Shown here: piece by piece, positions 8,021-15,579 of the stretch
Numbering within the stretch: the first letter of the stretch is position 1
How the letters are laid out: every line of letters begins with the position of its first letter
Origin: an uncultured Clostridium sp.
GTDB taxonomy: Bacteria; Bacillota; Clostridia; Clostridiales; Clostridiaceae
DNA length: 36,732 nucleotides
Assembly (NCBI GenBank): GCA_937927335.1
Contig: CALBDU010000038.1
Span: 1-36,732, forward strand
Direction of reading: 5' to 3'
Made by a program: the position numbers and the translations under genes
The notes under the pieces: model-generated
What the model was told of the DNA's origin: nothing
Databases searched by the model: none
The model's input: the letters and a program-made list of their open reading frames with translations, nothing else

Positions 8021-8956
8021 ATGGAAGCTGTAATATCATTTTTATCAGCTGCGATTGTTGCGGGAACTCCCCTTTTGTTTGCTACATTAGGTGAAATAAT
8101 GACTGAACGCAGCGGCAATCTTAATCTAGGTGTTGAGGGAATGATGCTCATGGGCGCCGTAATCGGATTTCTTATGGGGCTAAAAACAGGGGATCCTTTC
8201 CTTGCAATTGTTTTCGCTGCTTTAGCAGGAGCTGCAGGAGGAGGAATATTTGCATTCCTCACAATAACTCTCAGGGCTAATCAGACAGTATCAGGATTGG
8301 CTTTAACTACATTTGGAACAGGTTTTTCAAGCCTGATAGGAAAAAGTCTTGTGGGTCAGGCAACACCAGCTGGAATAAAATCCTTTTTTGCTGTTAAGGC
8401 TATACCTGGTCTTAGTGATATTCCAGTGTTAGGACCGGTGCTATTTAAGCATGATATATTTGTATACTTTGCATATGCTACTGCAATTGCGTTGGGAATA
8501 TATCTGTACAATACATCAAAAGGCCTTAATTTAAGGGCTATTGGAGAGAATCCTGCTTCAGCGGATGCTGCCAGCGTAAATATAACCTTGTATAAATATA
8601 TCCATATCCTCCTTGGAGGAGCGTTGTGCGGTCTTGGAGGAGCTTATCTATCCCTTGTATATGTACCTTCCTGGCAGGATAATGTAACAGCAGGTCGAGG
8701 CTGGATTGCTGTAGCTTTGGTTATTTTTGCCGCATGGAATCCGTACAAGGCTTTGATTGGATCTTACCTGTTTGGCGGTCTGGATATAATAGGTTTCAGG
8801 CTGCAGGGCTCAGGAATTCACATAAATCAGTACCTCATAGATATGCTGCCATACCTGGTAACAATAATAGTGCTGGTTGTGGTATCATTTAGAAAAAGTA
8901 AAAAGAATTCTCCGCCAAAGGCATTGGGAATTCCATATTTCAGAGAAGATAGATAG
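8021..8956 (+). CDS. ABC transporter permease 2 (nucleoside importer)
   Basis: This is the second permease of the importer, 311 residues, NupQ-like, with many membrane segments. The motif ERSGNLNLGVEGMMLMGA near the N-terminus and NLRAIGENPASADAASVNI in the middle are typical of this subfamily. The start at 8021 is preceded by AAGGAGGAGG, and only one base separates it from the stop of permease 1. It is the last gene of the unit: its stop codon lies in the stem of a terminator. Confidence 0.94.
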   Translation: MEAVISFLSAAIVAGTPLLFATLGEIMTERSGNLNLGVEGMMLMGAVIGFLMGLKTGDPFLAIVFAALAGAAGGGIFAFLTITLRANQTVSGLALTTFGTGFSSLIGKSLVGQATPAGIKSFFAVKAIPGLSDIPVLGPVLFKHDIFVYFAYATAIALGIYLYNTSKGLNLRAIGENPASADAASVNITLYKYIHILLGGALCGLGGAYLSLVYVPSWQDNVTAGRGWIAVALVIFAAWNPYKALIGSYLFGGLDIIGFRLQGSGIHINQYLIDMLPYLVTIIVLVVVSFRKSKKNSPPKALGIPYFREDR

Positions 8957-8980
8957 CAGCTTAACGCTGCTATTTTTGTT
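8953..8980 (+). terminator. Terminator of the nucleoside transporter operon
   Basis: An 8-bp stem ATAGCAGC (8953-8960) and GCTGCTAT (8966-8973) with a 5-base loop is followed by TTTTGTT. The stop codon of permease 2 (8954-8956) is part of the stem. Confidence 0.88.
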
Positions 8981-9007
8981 TGACAAAATAAATATAAATA
9001 ATATAAT
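8980..9007 (+). promoter_or_regulatory. Consensus sigma-A promoter of the cyclodeaminase-family gene
   Basis: TTGACA (8980-8985) and TATAAT (9002-9007) are exact consensus hexamers, 16 bases apart. The promoter begins where the preceding terminator's T tract ends. The leader to the start at 9049 is short and shows no attenuator. Confidence 0.85.
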
Positions 9008-9048
9008 AGTTACTAAAGGGATATACTAATAAAACAGGAGGTTTTTAA

Positions 9049-10035
9049 ATGTTATTATTAAATAGGGAAGATATAAAAAAGATTTTCACCATGAAGGACG
9101 CTATAGAAGCGGATAAGGAAGCCTTCAGACTTTTTAGCCAGGGTAAAAGCGTAGTGCCTCTGAGAACTGTAATCCAGGCGCCAAAATATGAAGGTGCAAT
9201 GCTATATATGCCTGGATATGTAGAGGAAATGGATACAGCCGCAATTAAAATTGTGTCAATATTTCCTAAAAATATCGATATGGGCAGACCAACGGCACCA
9301 GCTACAGTTTTGCTCATGGATGGCACTACTGGAGAGGTAACCTGCATTTTAGACGGAACCTATGTAACACAGCTTCGTACCGGAGCTGCCTCAGGAGCAG
9401 CCTTTGATCTGCTGGCTGTAAAAGGTGCAAAGAAAGGGGCGTTGATTGGTACTGGCGGGCAGGCCGCAACCCAGCTGGAAGCTATGATAACCGCAAGAAA
9501 GCTGGATGAGGTCAAGGTTTATGATGTGAATTCATCAAGGACGGAAGCCTTTACAGCACAGATGCAGGAAGAACTGAAGGCTTATGGAACTAAAATAACT
9601 GCAGCAAAATCCTCAGATGAAGCAATAGAGGATGCTGACCTTATTGTTACTGTTACACCATCCTCAAAGCCTGTTTTTGACGGAACAAAGGTTAAAAAAG
9701 GAGCTACTGTAAGCTGTGTAGGCTCCTACCAGCATCATATGCAGGAGATGGATCCTGCTATATTGACCAGGGCCTCAAAAATATATTTTGACTCAAGGGA
9801 AGCAGTGCTGTCAGAGGCAGGAGATATTCTTATACCATTGGAAAACGGTACAATCAGCGAAAAGGACTTCACCGGTGATTTAGGTGAGGTTGTGATGGGC
9901 AAGATTACAGCCAGGGAAAATGATGATGAAATAATAGTATTCAAAACAGTGGGCATAGCAGTACAGGACCTGATAACTGCTAAAAAGATATATGAAAAAG
10001 CTGTAATAGAAAGAGCAGGCTTGAGTTGGAATTAA
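9049..10035 (+). CDS. Ornithine cyclodeaminase / alanine dehydrogenase family protein
   Basis: This is a soluble NAD(P)-dependent enzyme of the OCD/mu-crystallin family, 328 residues, the usual length. The Rossmann motif is GTGGQA at 134-139. Lys67 (AIKIVS) and Arg110 (QLRTGA) have the same spacing as the substrate-binding Lys69 and Arg112 of Pseudomonas ornithine cyclodeaminase. The family includes ornithine cyclodeaminases, alanine dehydrogenases and imine or ketimine reductases, and sequence alone does not separate these. AGGAGG lies 7 bases before the start. It is transcribed from its own consensus promoter with a TrmB-like regulator gene 1 base downstream. Confidence 0.88.
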   Translation: MLLLNREDIKKIFTMKDAIEADKEAFRLFSQGKSVVPLRTVIQAPKYEGAMLYMPGYVEEMDTAAIKIVSIFPKNIDMGRPTAPATVLLMDGTTGEVTCILDGTYVTQLRTGAASGAAFDLLAVKGAKKGALIGTGGQAATQLEAMITARKLDEVKVYDVNSSRTEAFTAQMQEELKAYGTKITAAKSSDEAIEDADLIVTVTPSSKPVFDGTKVKKGATVSCVGSYQHHMQEMDPAILTRASKIYFDSREAVLSEAGDILIPLENGTISEKDFTGDLGEVVMGKITARENDDEIIVFKTVGIAVQDLITAKKIYEKAVIERAGLSWN

Positions 10036-10036
10036 T

Positions 10037-10834
10037 ATGACTGATCAGATAAATTTATTGAACAGGATAGGACTAACAGATTCTGAAGCAAGAGCATACC
10101 TGGCCCTGCTGCAGAAAGGCGAGCTTTCGGGCTACGAAGCCAGCAAGGTTTCCGCAGTGCCCCGGTCTAAAATATACAATGTGCTTGAGTCCTTAATTTC
10201 CAAGGGTTTTGCGGTATTCACAGAAGGGCAATACGGAAACAGGTATATGGCTCTACCAATAGAAGAGGTATCGGAAAAAATAAGATTTGAAACTGGAAGC
10301 ACCTTGGATGAACTTGAAGAGCAATTGAAGGATTGCTCTTCAAAGACTAATTTGGAGTATATATGGCATATCAGGGAATACTCCAATGTGTTCACCAAAT
10401 GCAGGAATATAATAAGAAGTACCAGGGAAGAACTTTTTCTTCAGATATGGGAGGAGGATCTCCCTCAGATTGTTGAAGAACTGAAGAATCTGGAAAATCA
10501 GGATGTGAGGCTTGGAGTGATCTACTACAGTAATAATCCGGACTCCCAGGTGCCGTTAAAAAGGTTTTACCGGCATGGGCTGGCAGAAGAAAAGTATCGT
10601 GAAATGGGCGGCAGATGGATAACTCTTGTTTCAGACTCCCGGGAAGTAATATTTGGCCAGATATTTAATGAAAATAATGCAGAAGTGATCTGGACGGAAA
10701 GCAGCCCAATGATTTTTATGGCCAAAGAATACGTTAAGCATGACATTTATTTTTACAAGAGTGCAGATATTTTTAAGGACAGCATGCAGAAGGAACTGGG
10801 CAGCGACTACAAAAAAATCAGGGATATATTTTAA
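10037..10834 (+). CDS. TrmB-family transcriptional regulator
   Basis: This 265-residue protein begins with a winged helix-turn-helix of the TrmB type: LLNRIGLTDSEARAYLALL, then SGYEASKVSAVPRSKIYNVLESLISKGF. A C-terminal region of the TrmB effector type follows, beginning about residue 105 with the motif FTKCRNIIRSTREELFLQIW. The start follows the preceding stop by one base and has no strong ribosome binding site, so translation is probably coupled. It likely controls its upstream partner; the effector is unknown, although related proteins bind sugars. A bidirectional terminator ends the unit. Confidence 0.88.
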   Translation: MTDQINLLNRIGLTDSEARAYLALLQKGELSGYEASKVSAVPRSKIYNVLESLISKGFAVFTEGQYGNRYMALPIEEVSEKIRFETGSTLDELEEQLKDCSSKTNLEYIWHIREYSNVFTKCRNIIRSTREELFLQIWEEDLPQIVEELKNLENQDVRLGVIYYSNNPDSQVPLKRFYRHGLAEEKYREMGGRWITLVSDSREVIFGQIFNENNAEVIWTESSPMIFMAKEYVKHDIYFYKSADIFKDSMQKELGSDYKKIRDIF

Positions 10835-10863
10835 GGCTTTTGATAAAATCAAAAGCCTTTTTT
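10833..10863. terminator. Bidirectional terminator between convergent genes
   Basis: A perfect 12-bp stem (10833-10844 with 10848-10859) with a 3-base loop has T tracts on both strands. It overlaps the final base pairs of the TrmB-like gene (stop ending 10834) and the stop of the minus-strand desulfurase gene (from 10849), so both may be terminated by it. Confidence 0.88.
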
Positions 10864-12006
10864 AATACAAGTATTTATTGAATCTGCAGCATAGTCCACT
10901 TCTTTTTCGGTATTGAAGCTGCTGAAGCTGAACCTCACTGTGCCCTGAGGATAAGTATTTAAAGTCATGTGGGCTGATGGTGCGCAATGGAGACCGGATC
11001 TTGTCATGATAAAATAGTCGTTTGAAAGGGCAAAGGCAATTTCTGCATTGTCTAAGCCTTCAAAATCCAGGGATACTGTAGGAGTCCTGCCCTCAATTCC
11101 TGTAATTCCAGCTACCCTGACTTTTGGCATATTGCATACTTTGTCAAGGAATCTTTTCGTAAGCTGCAGCTCGGTTTCTCTTATTTCCTTTAAACCTATT
11201 TCCTTAATATATTTTAATGCTGCGTTAAGACCGAAAACACCAGGAAGATTCATAGTTCCTGATTCAAACTTATCAGGCATATATTCAGGCTGATCCTCGG
11301 AGCTGGAAAAGCTTCCGGTACCTCCTTCAATAAGGGGTGCTACGTTAGCAGCCAGATTGTCGCTTATAATAAAACCTCCCATACCTTGGGGGCCTAATAA
11401 GCCCTTGTGGCCGGTAAAGGTTATTGCATCAGCGTTGAGTTTTTTAAAATCCACATCCATGAAGCCTGCAGTTTGTGCTGAATCAATAATAAAATTGAGA
11501 TTGTTCTTCCTGCATATTTGTCCCACTTCCTCCAATGGAAGGATTGTACCACATACATTTGAAGCATGGGTCATTATTATTGCCTTTGTGTTTGGCCTTA
11601 TTGAATATTCAATTATGGTAGGGTCCATGGAGCCGTCTAAATTACAGGGAATTCTTGAAAATTCAATGCCTTTCCTTTTAAGGGAGCTTAAAGGGCGCAT
11701 CACAGCATTATGCTCCATTGAAGAAACCAGCACGTGATCACCAGGCTTGAGAAGTCCCTTAATTATAACATTAAGGCTTTCTGTAATATTTTTTGTGAAG
11801 ACTACATTTTCTGTTTTATTAAAATTAAAAAGTTCGCACAGCATTTCTCTTGTTTCAAAAACCACCTGCTGGGCGGCATGTGCTCCGGAATAAACTCCTC
11901 TGTTTACATTGCAGCCTATATTAATAATATAATCTGACATGCTTTCACCAACATTGGGAGCTTTTGGAAAGCTTGTGGCAGCATTATCCAGGTATACTGA
12001 ACTCAT
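10849..12006 (-). CDS. Cysteine desulfurase family protein (class V aminotransferase)
   Basis: This is a PLP-dependent enzyme that would release sulfur or selenium from cysteine or selenocysteine, 385 residues. The PLP lysine is Lys201 in FTGHKGLLGPQG, with HASNVCG and DSAQTAG upstream. The catalytic cysteine is Cys341 in RSGLHCAPSAH, followed by GTVRFSFSSFNTEKEVD. It resembles the clostridial/enterococcal IscS-like subfamily often found apart from suf and isc genes. The start is ATG at 12006 with GGAGGTGATT just upstream; GTG at 12015 is rejected. It is divergent from a double-cubane protein, DUF3343 and activase cluster, suggesting a shared sulfur or selenium role, which is inference. Confidence 0.9.
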   Translation of the reverse strand: MSSVYLDNAATSFPKAPNVGESMSDYIINIGCNVNRGVYSGAHAAQQVVFETREMLCELFNFNKTENVVFTKNITESLNVIIKGLLKPGDHVLVSSMEHNAVMRPLSSLKRKGIEFSRIPCNLDGSMDPTIIEYSIRPNTKAIIMTHASNVCGTILPLEEVGQICRKNNLNFIIDSAQTAGFMDVDFKKLNADAITFTGHKGLLGPQGMGGFIISDNLAANVAPLIEGGTGSFSSSEDQPEYMPDKFESGTMNLPGVFGLNAALKYIKEIGLKEIRETELQLTKRFLDKVCNMPKVRVAGITGIEGRTPTVSLDFEGLDNAEIAFALSNDYFIMTRSGLHCAPSAHMTLNTYPQGTVRFSFSSFNTEKEVDYAADSINTCIKKGF

Positions 12007-12174
12007 TATAATCACCTCCAGTATATTATAAACTAATATAGTTTTATAATAAATAAAATATTTATTTGTTTATGTAATAGTTCAAACACAGAGTATTAAA
12101 TAACAAAATAACCCAGTGGCTACCGCTGTGATACAATGTTTATGAAAATATTAATATTGGGATGGAGGATTATT
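12007..12174. promoter_or_regulatory. Divergent control region of desulfurase and double-cubane genes
   Basis: This 168-base AT-rich gap separates the two divergent genes and must carry both promoters. I see no confident -35/-10 pair on either strand. A 6-bp inverted repeat, CAGTGG (12114-12119) and CCGCTG (12123-12128), one G-T pair and 3-base loop, is the only clear symmetric element and could be an operator or a leader hairpin. Confidence 0.35.
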
Positions 12175-13434
12175 ATGGGAGATTATAGAAAACTTTGGTC
12201 TGATTTGGGAATGGATCTTGAAAAACACGACAAGCTTTGTGCGGTGCTGCCTGAGCTTTATGGTTCAGTTTATTTAACCCAGCAGAACAGGCCCGAAGGT
12301 ATGAATTATTTCAACTTTGTGGTTGCTGAGGTACATGGCTTGAGGATCCAGGAGCTGGATGAACATAAGAAAAAAGGCGGAAAGGTAGTGGGAACCTTCT
12401 GTGTTTTCGTGCCTGATGAACTAATCTTAGCAGCAGATGCCATAGGAGTTGGGCTTTGTGCAGGATCACAGTTTTGGGTAGAGGATGGCGAGACTGTGCT
12501 GCCAAGAAATCTGTGTCCTCTTATAAAAGCGTTTATGGGTGCAAAGGTTGGAGGAACATGCCCATACTTTAATTCCTGTGACATGGTTATTGGAGAAACT
12601 ACTTGTGACGGAAAGAAAAAGGCCTGGGAAATTCTTGATGAATATGTACCGGTTCATGTAATGGATCTTCCACAAATGAAAAGAACCAAGGATTATAAAA
12701 TGTGGGAGGAAGAAATAAAATTATTGCTTGGAAAAATTGAGGAGCTTACAGGAAATAAAATTACTGTTGAAAGCCTGAAGGAAGGAATAAGAATTGCAAA
12801 CGCAAAGAGAAGGGCTTTGAAGAGACTTTATAATTTAAGAAAATGCAAGCCGTCACCCATAAGCGGGCTGGATGCGCTTTTAATATCACAGATTGCTTTT
12901 TATGATAATCCTCAAAGATTTACCCAAATGCTGAATGAGCTCTGTGATGAACTGGATGAAAGGGTTAAGAATCAGAAGGCGGATACAAGAAAAAGGCTGA
13001 TGATAACCGGAACACCAATGGCAGTTCCAAACTGGAAGCTTCATTCAATCATCGAAAGCCTGGATGCACAGATAGTAGTGGAGGAAACCTGTACAGGCAC
13101 CAGATATTTTGAAAATGAAGTTTCAGAAGAAGGTGACACTCTGGAGGATTTAATTAAAAACCTTGCAGACAGATATCTTAAGATAAACTGTGCCTGCTTC
13201 ACACCTAATGATGGAAGGCTGGAAGATATAATCAGATACGCTGACGAATATGGTGTAGATGGAGTTATTGATGCAAATCTTTCCTTCTGCCATACATACT
13301 CAGTGGAGCATAGAGATATCGAAAGAGGCCTGAAGGATAAAAATATCCCAATAATGCACATTGAAACAGACTATTCCTCAGAGGATTCAGGACAGATAAA
13401 AACCAGAGTGGAAGCATTCCTGGAAATGATTTAA
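12175..13434 (+). CDS. 2-hydroxyacyl-CoA dehydratase-like, double-cubane cluster-type protein
   Basis: This 419-residue protein belongs to the HgdB/BcrC/FldB superfamily and best fits the single-subunit double-cubane cluster protein group rather than a two-subunit dehydratase, since no partner subunit is present. Cys95 (GLCAGSQFW), Cys114 (NLCPLIKAF), Cys129 and Cys135 (TCPYFNSC) and Cys144 (ETTCDGKKK) fit an N-terminal cluster domain. Cys306 (EETC), Cys339, Cys341 (INCAC) and Cys372 (SFC) are in the C-terminal half. Known relatives receive low-potential electrons from an ATP-driven activase and reduce small molecules such as acetylene; physiological substrates are unknown. GGAGG sits 6 bases before the start at 12175; an ATG at 12136 lacks one. 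A DUF3343 gene and the activase follow in the same operon. Confidence 0.88.
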   Translation: MGDYRKLWSDLGMDLEKHDKLCAVLPELYGSVYLTQQNRPEGMNYFNFVVAEVHGLRIQELDEHKKKGGKVVGTFCVFVPDELILAADAIGVGLCAGSQFWVEDGETVLPRNLCPLIKAFMGAKVGGTCPYFNSCDMVIGETTCDGKKKAWEILDEYVPVHVMDLPQMKRTKDYKMWEEEIKLLLGKIEELTGNKITVESLKEGIRIANAKRRALKRLYNLRKCKPSPISGLDALLISQIAFYDNPQRFTQMLNELCDELDERVKNQKADTRKRLMITGTPMAVPNWKLHSIIESLDAQIVVEETCTGTRYFENEVSEEGDTLEDLIKNLADRYLKINCACFTPNDGRLEDIIRYADEYGVDGVIDANLSFCHTYSVEHRDIERGLKDKNIPIMHIETDYSSEDSGQIKTRVEAFLEMI

Positions 13435-13435
13435 A

Positions 13436-13687
13436 ATGAATGAGGAAAGATTTTATATCCTTTTCCCATCCCATACGGAAGGGATGAAGCTGGAGTCGGT
13501 TTTGCGAAAGAACGGTATTAAAAATACTATTGTACCTACTCCAAGAAAGCTTTCCGTTTGCTGCGGTATTTCTATAATGTATAATAAAGAGGATGAAGAG
13601 AGGATAAAAGTTCTTATAAAAGAAAATAATGTGGATATTATAGGAATGGAGTGCCTGGCTTTTGAAACTAAAAATTTTTATTTATAA
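13436..13687 (+). CDS. DUF3343 (putative Se/S carrier-like) small protein
   Basis: This 83-residue protein matches the DUF3343 pattern: an N-terminal YILFPSHTEGMKLESVLRKNGI segment, then P-x-P-R-x-LS, a Cys-Cys-Gly motif (Cys42-Cys43), and a third cysteine at 73. The family is annotated as putative sulfur/selenium carrier from gene context; its biochemical role is not established. It starts one base after the double-cubane gene stop and is followed after 12 bases by the activase. The CC motif and the nearby desulfurase make persulfide or selenium transfer a reasonable guess. Confidence 0.85.
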   Translation: MNEERFYILFPSHTEGMKLESVLRKNGIKNTIVPTPRKLSVCCGISIMYNKEDEERIKVLIKENNVDIIGMECLAFETKNFYL

Positions 13688-13699
13688 GGGTGGTAGAAT

Positions 13700-14458
13700 T
13701 TGTTTTATGCAGGAATAGATATTGGCTCCACTGCTTCCAAACTGTGGATATTCAAGGATGATGAAATGTACCACAAAGCAGTATATGCCACAGGCTGGAG
13801 CAGTACAATGGTTGCTGAGGACATAAGATGCGAACTGGTGAGGCTGGGATTATCCAAAGAAAACTCAAAAATTGTAGCTACTGGCTATGGCCGGGTATCA
13901 GTGCCATATGCAGACAAAACCATTACAGAAATAACCTGCCACGGCCGGGGTGCTTTTTATCTTTTAGGAAAGGACTGTACTGTTATCGACATAGGAGGGC
14001 AGGATACAAAGGTAATAACTATAAATAAAGGTTCTGTAACTGACTTTACCATGAATGACAAATGTGCTGCGGGAACAGGGAGATTTCTTGAACTTATGTC
14101 CAATACCCTTGGGGTGGATATTGAAGCCCTTTGCCGCCTTGCTGAAAGGGGCAATGCTGTTTCCATCAGCTCAATGTGCACGGTGTTTGCGGAATCTGAG
14201 GTTATAAGTCTCATAGGGAGCGGTAAAAGAAGGGAAGATATTGCTTTTGGCGTAATTGACTCAATTGTGTCCAAGGTTAAATCCTTGTGTCAGAAGCATT
14301 CCACAGCAGAAGACTACTTTTTAACTGGAGGGTTAAGCGAAAATGAATACATAATTAAAAGACTCCAGGAAAAGCTGAGTGCAAAGGTATGCTCCCATGA
14401 ATACGGCAGATATGCAGGAGCTATTGGTGCAGCAATATCGGCAGGAAAAATAAAATAA
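13700..14458 (+). CDS. ATP-dependent activase (HgdC/BcrAD/BadFG family)
   Basis: This is the reductase-activator partner that uses ATP hydrolysis to drive electrons onto the double-cubane protein, 252 residues. It has the ASKHA fold motifs YAGIDIGSTASKLWIF at the start, VIDIGGQDTKV, and the adenosine motif GGLSENEYI near the end. Both cluster-ligand cysteines are present, Cys122 (DKCAAGTGRF) and Cys160 (SMCTVFAESE), which bridge one [4Fe-4S] cluster between two monomers in studied relatives. The start is TTG at 13700, with AAGGGTGG 6 bases upstream. It is the last gene of the cluster; the pyr promoter begins 12 bases after the stop and no terminator separates them, so some read-through is possible. 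Confidence 0.92.
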   Translation: MFYAGIDIGSTASKLWIFKDDEMYHKAVYATGWSSTMVAEDIRCELVRLGLSKENSKIVATGYGRVSVPYADKTITEITCHGRGAFYLLGKDCTVIDIGGQDTKVITINKGSVTDFTMNDKCAAGTGRFLELMSNTLGVDIEALCRLAERGNAVSISSMCTVFAESEVISLIGSGKRREDIAFGVIDSIVSKVKSLCQKHSTAEDYFLTGGLSENEYIIKRLQEKLSAKVCSHEYGRYAGAIGAAISAGKIK

Positions 14459-14469
14459 ATATCTATCGG

Positions 14470-14498
14470 TTGACTTATAAAAAGTATTGTGGTAACAT
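14470..14498 (+). promoter_or_regulatory. Promoter of the pyrBICFKDE operon
   Basis: TTGACT (14470-14475) and TAACAT (14493-14498) are 17 bases apart. An 8-bp inverted repeat flanks the promoter: TATCTATC at 14460-14467 and GATAGATA at 14501-14508. The -10 is a fair, not perfect, match. Confidence 0.65.
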
Positions 14499-14521
14499 AG
14501 GATAGATAAATAAATGATTGT

Positions 14522-14555
14522 CCTTTAAAGCTGGCCCTGTGAGGTCGGGAAGGCA
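14522..14555 (+). promoter_or_regulatory. PyrR binding loop 1 (anti-antiterminator) in the pyrB leader
   Basis: The core GGCCCTGTGAGGTC (14533-14546) matches the PyrR consensus ARUCCNGNGAGGYU closely. The upper stem GGCC/GGTC encloses the loop CTGTGA; a lower stem pairs CCTT (14522-14525) with AAGG (14550-14553). GGAAGGCA (14548-14555) can instead pair with TGCCTTCC (14582-14589), the left arm of the following terminator, forming the antiterminator. PyrR bound to UMP should stabilise the loop and so favour termination. Confidence 0.88.
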
Positions 14556-14580
14556 CAGAATTGCATTGTTCAGTATAACT

Positions 14581-14612
14581 ATGCCTTCCTATATTTTAGG
14601 AAGGCATTTTTT
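14581..14612 (+). terminator. Attenuator terminator of the pyr operon
   Basis: A perfect 10-bp stem, ATGCCTTCCT (14581-14590) with AGGAAGGCAT (14598-14607), 7-base loop, and a T run to 14612. It lies inside the leader 44 bases before pyrB, and its left arm is shared with the antiterminator, so it is a regulated terminator. Confidence 0.9.
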
Positions 14613-14616
14613 ATAA

Positions 14617-14646
14617 CTTTAATTTAGCCCTGTGAGGTTAAGAAGG
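14617..14646 (+). promoter_or_regulatory. PyrR binding loop 2 overlapping the pyrB ribosome binding site
   Basis: A second PyrR-type core repeats GCCCTGTGAGGT exactly (14627-14638; first copy 14534-14545). The upper stem TAGCC/GGTTA encloses CTGTGA, followed by the purine run AGAAGG. That run is also the start of the pyrB ribosome binding site AAGGAGG (14643-14649). No terminator follows, so PyrR binding here should block translation initiation rather than transcription. The role is inferred from position. Confidence 0.75.
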
Positions 14647-14655
14647 AGGAAATGA

Positions 14656-15579
14656 ATGTTAACAGGAAGACATCTTATTGACCCTATGGATTTTACCATC
14701 GAAGAACTTGATCAGGTTTTTGAGTTAGCAGATAAAATAATAGCTGACCCTGCACACTTTTCAGATGCATGTAAGGGAAGGCTGCTGGCCACGCTTTTCT
14801 ATGAACCAAGCACAAGAACAAGGTTCAGCTTTGAGGCTGCCATGCTAAGGCTTGGGGGACAGGTTATAGGTTTCTCGGAGCCAGGCTCCAGCTCAGTTTC
14901 CAAGGGTGAAAGTGTTGCGGACACAATAAAAACTGTGGGCTGTTATGCCGATATAGCAGTGATGAGACATCCAAAGGAAGGGGCACCTAAGGTTGCTTCC
15001 CTCTATTCAGATATTCCGGTAATAAATGCAGGTGACGGCGGTCATCAGCATCCAACTCAGACATTGACGGATCTCCTTACCATAAGATCCATTAAAGGCA
15101 GGCTTTCCAACTTAACCTTTGGCTTCTGCGGCGATTTGAAATTTGGAAGGACTGTACATTCTCTTATTAAAGCCATATCAAGATATGAAAACATAAAAAT
15201 TGTATTAATCTCCCCGGTGGAATTGAAGATTCCAGACTACATCAGAAAAGAAATACTTGAAAAAGGAAATATTGAATTTGTTGAAGTTGAAAGCTTTGAA
15301 GAGGTTATGGGAGAACTGGATATACTATATATGACCAGGGTCCAAAGGGAAAGATTTTTTAACGAGGATGACTATATAAGGCTTAAGGACAGATTTATAT
15401 TAGATAGTGAAAAGATGGATATGGCCAAGGAGGATATGATAGTGCTCCATCCCCTGCCAAGGGTAAATGAAATAGCTTATGAAGTTGATGAAGATCCAAG
15501 GGCTTGCTACTTTAAACAGGCTAAGTTTGGTATGTATGTAAGAATGGCGCTTATTCTTAAGCTTTTGGGGGTGAATTAA
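14656..15579 (+). CDS. pyrB: Aspartate carbamoyltransferase, catalytic chain
   Basis: It joins carbamoyl phosphate and aspartate to make carbamoyl aspartate, the committed step of pyrimidine synthesis. The 307-residue length is typical. The carbamoyl-phosphate loop FYEPSTRTRFSFE is at 49-60 (STRTR 52-56); HPTQTLTDL and VLHPLPRVNEI supply further active-site residues. AAGGAGG ends 6 bases before the start at 14656; an out-of-frame ATG at 14652 is closer than usual and not used. The regulatory chain gene pyrI overlaps its stop by one base, implying an enteric-style class B ATCase holoenzyme. Confidence 0.98.
   Translation: MLTGRHLIDPMDFTIEELDQVFELADKIIADPAHFSDACKGRLLATLFYEPSTRTRFSFEAAMLRLGGQVIGFSEPGSSSVSKGESVADTIKTVGCYADIAVMRHPKEGAPKVASLYSDIPVINAGDGGHQHPTQTLTDLLTIRSIKGRLSNLTFGFCGDLKFGRTVHSLIKAISRYENIKIVLISPVELKIPDYIRKEILEKGNIEFVEVESFEEVMGELDILYMTRVQRERFFNEDDYIRLKDRFILDSEKMDMAKEDMIVLHPLPRVNEIAYEVDEDPRACYFKQAKFGMYVRMALILKLLGVN

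Noticed and set aside
11357..11737. 126-residue plus-strand frame inside the desulfurase gene
   Set aside because: It is antisense to a well-conserved PLP enzyme and has no family features.
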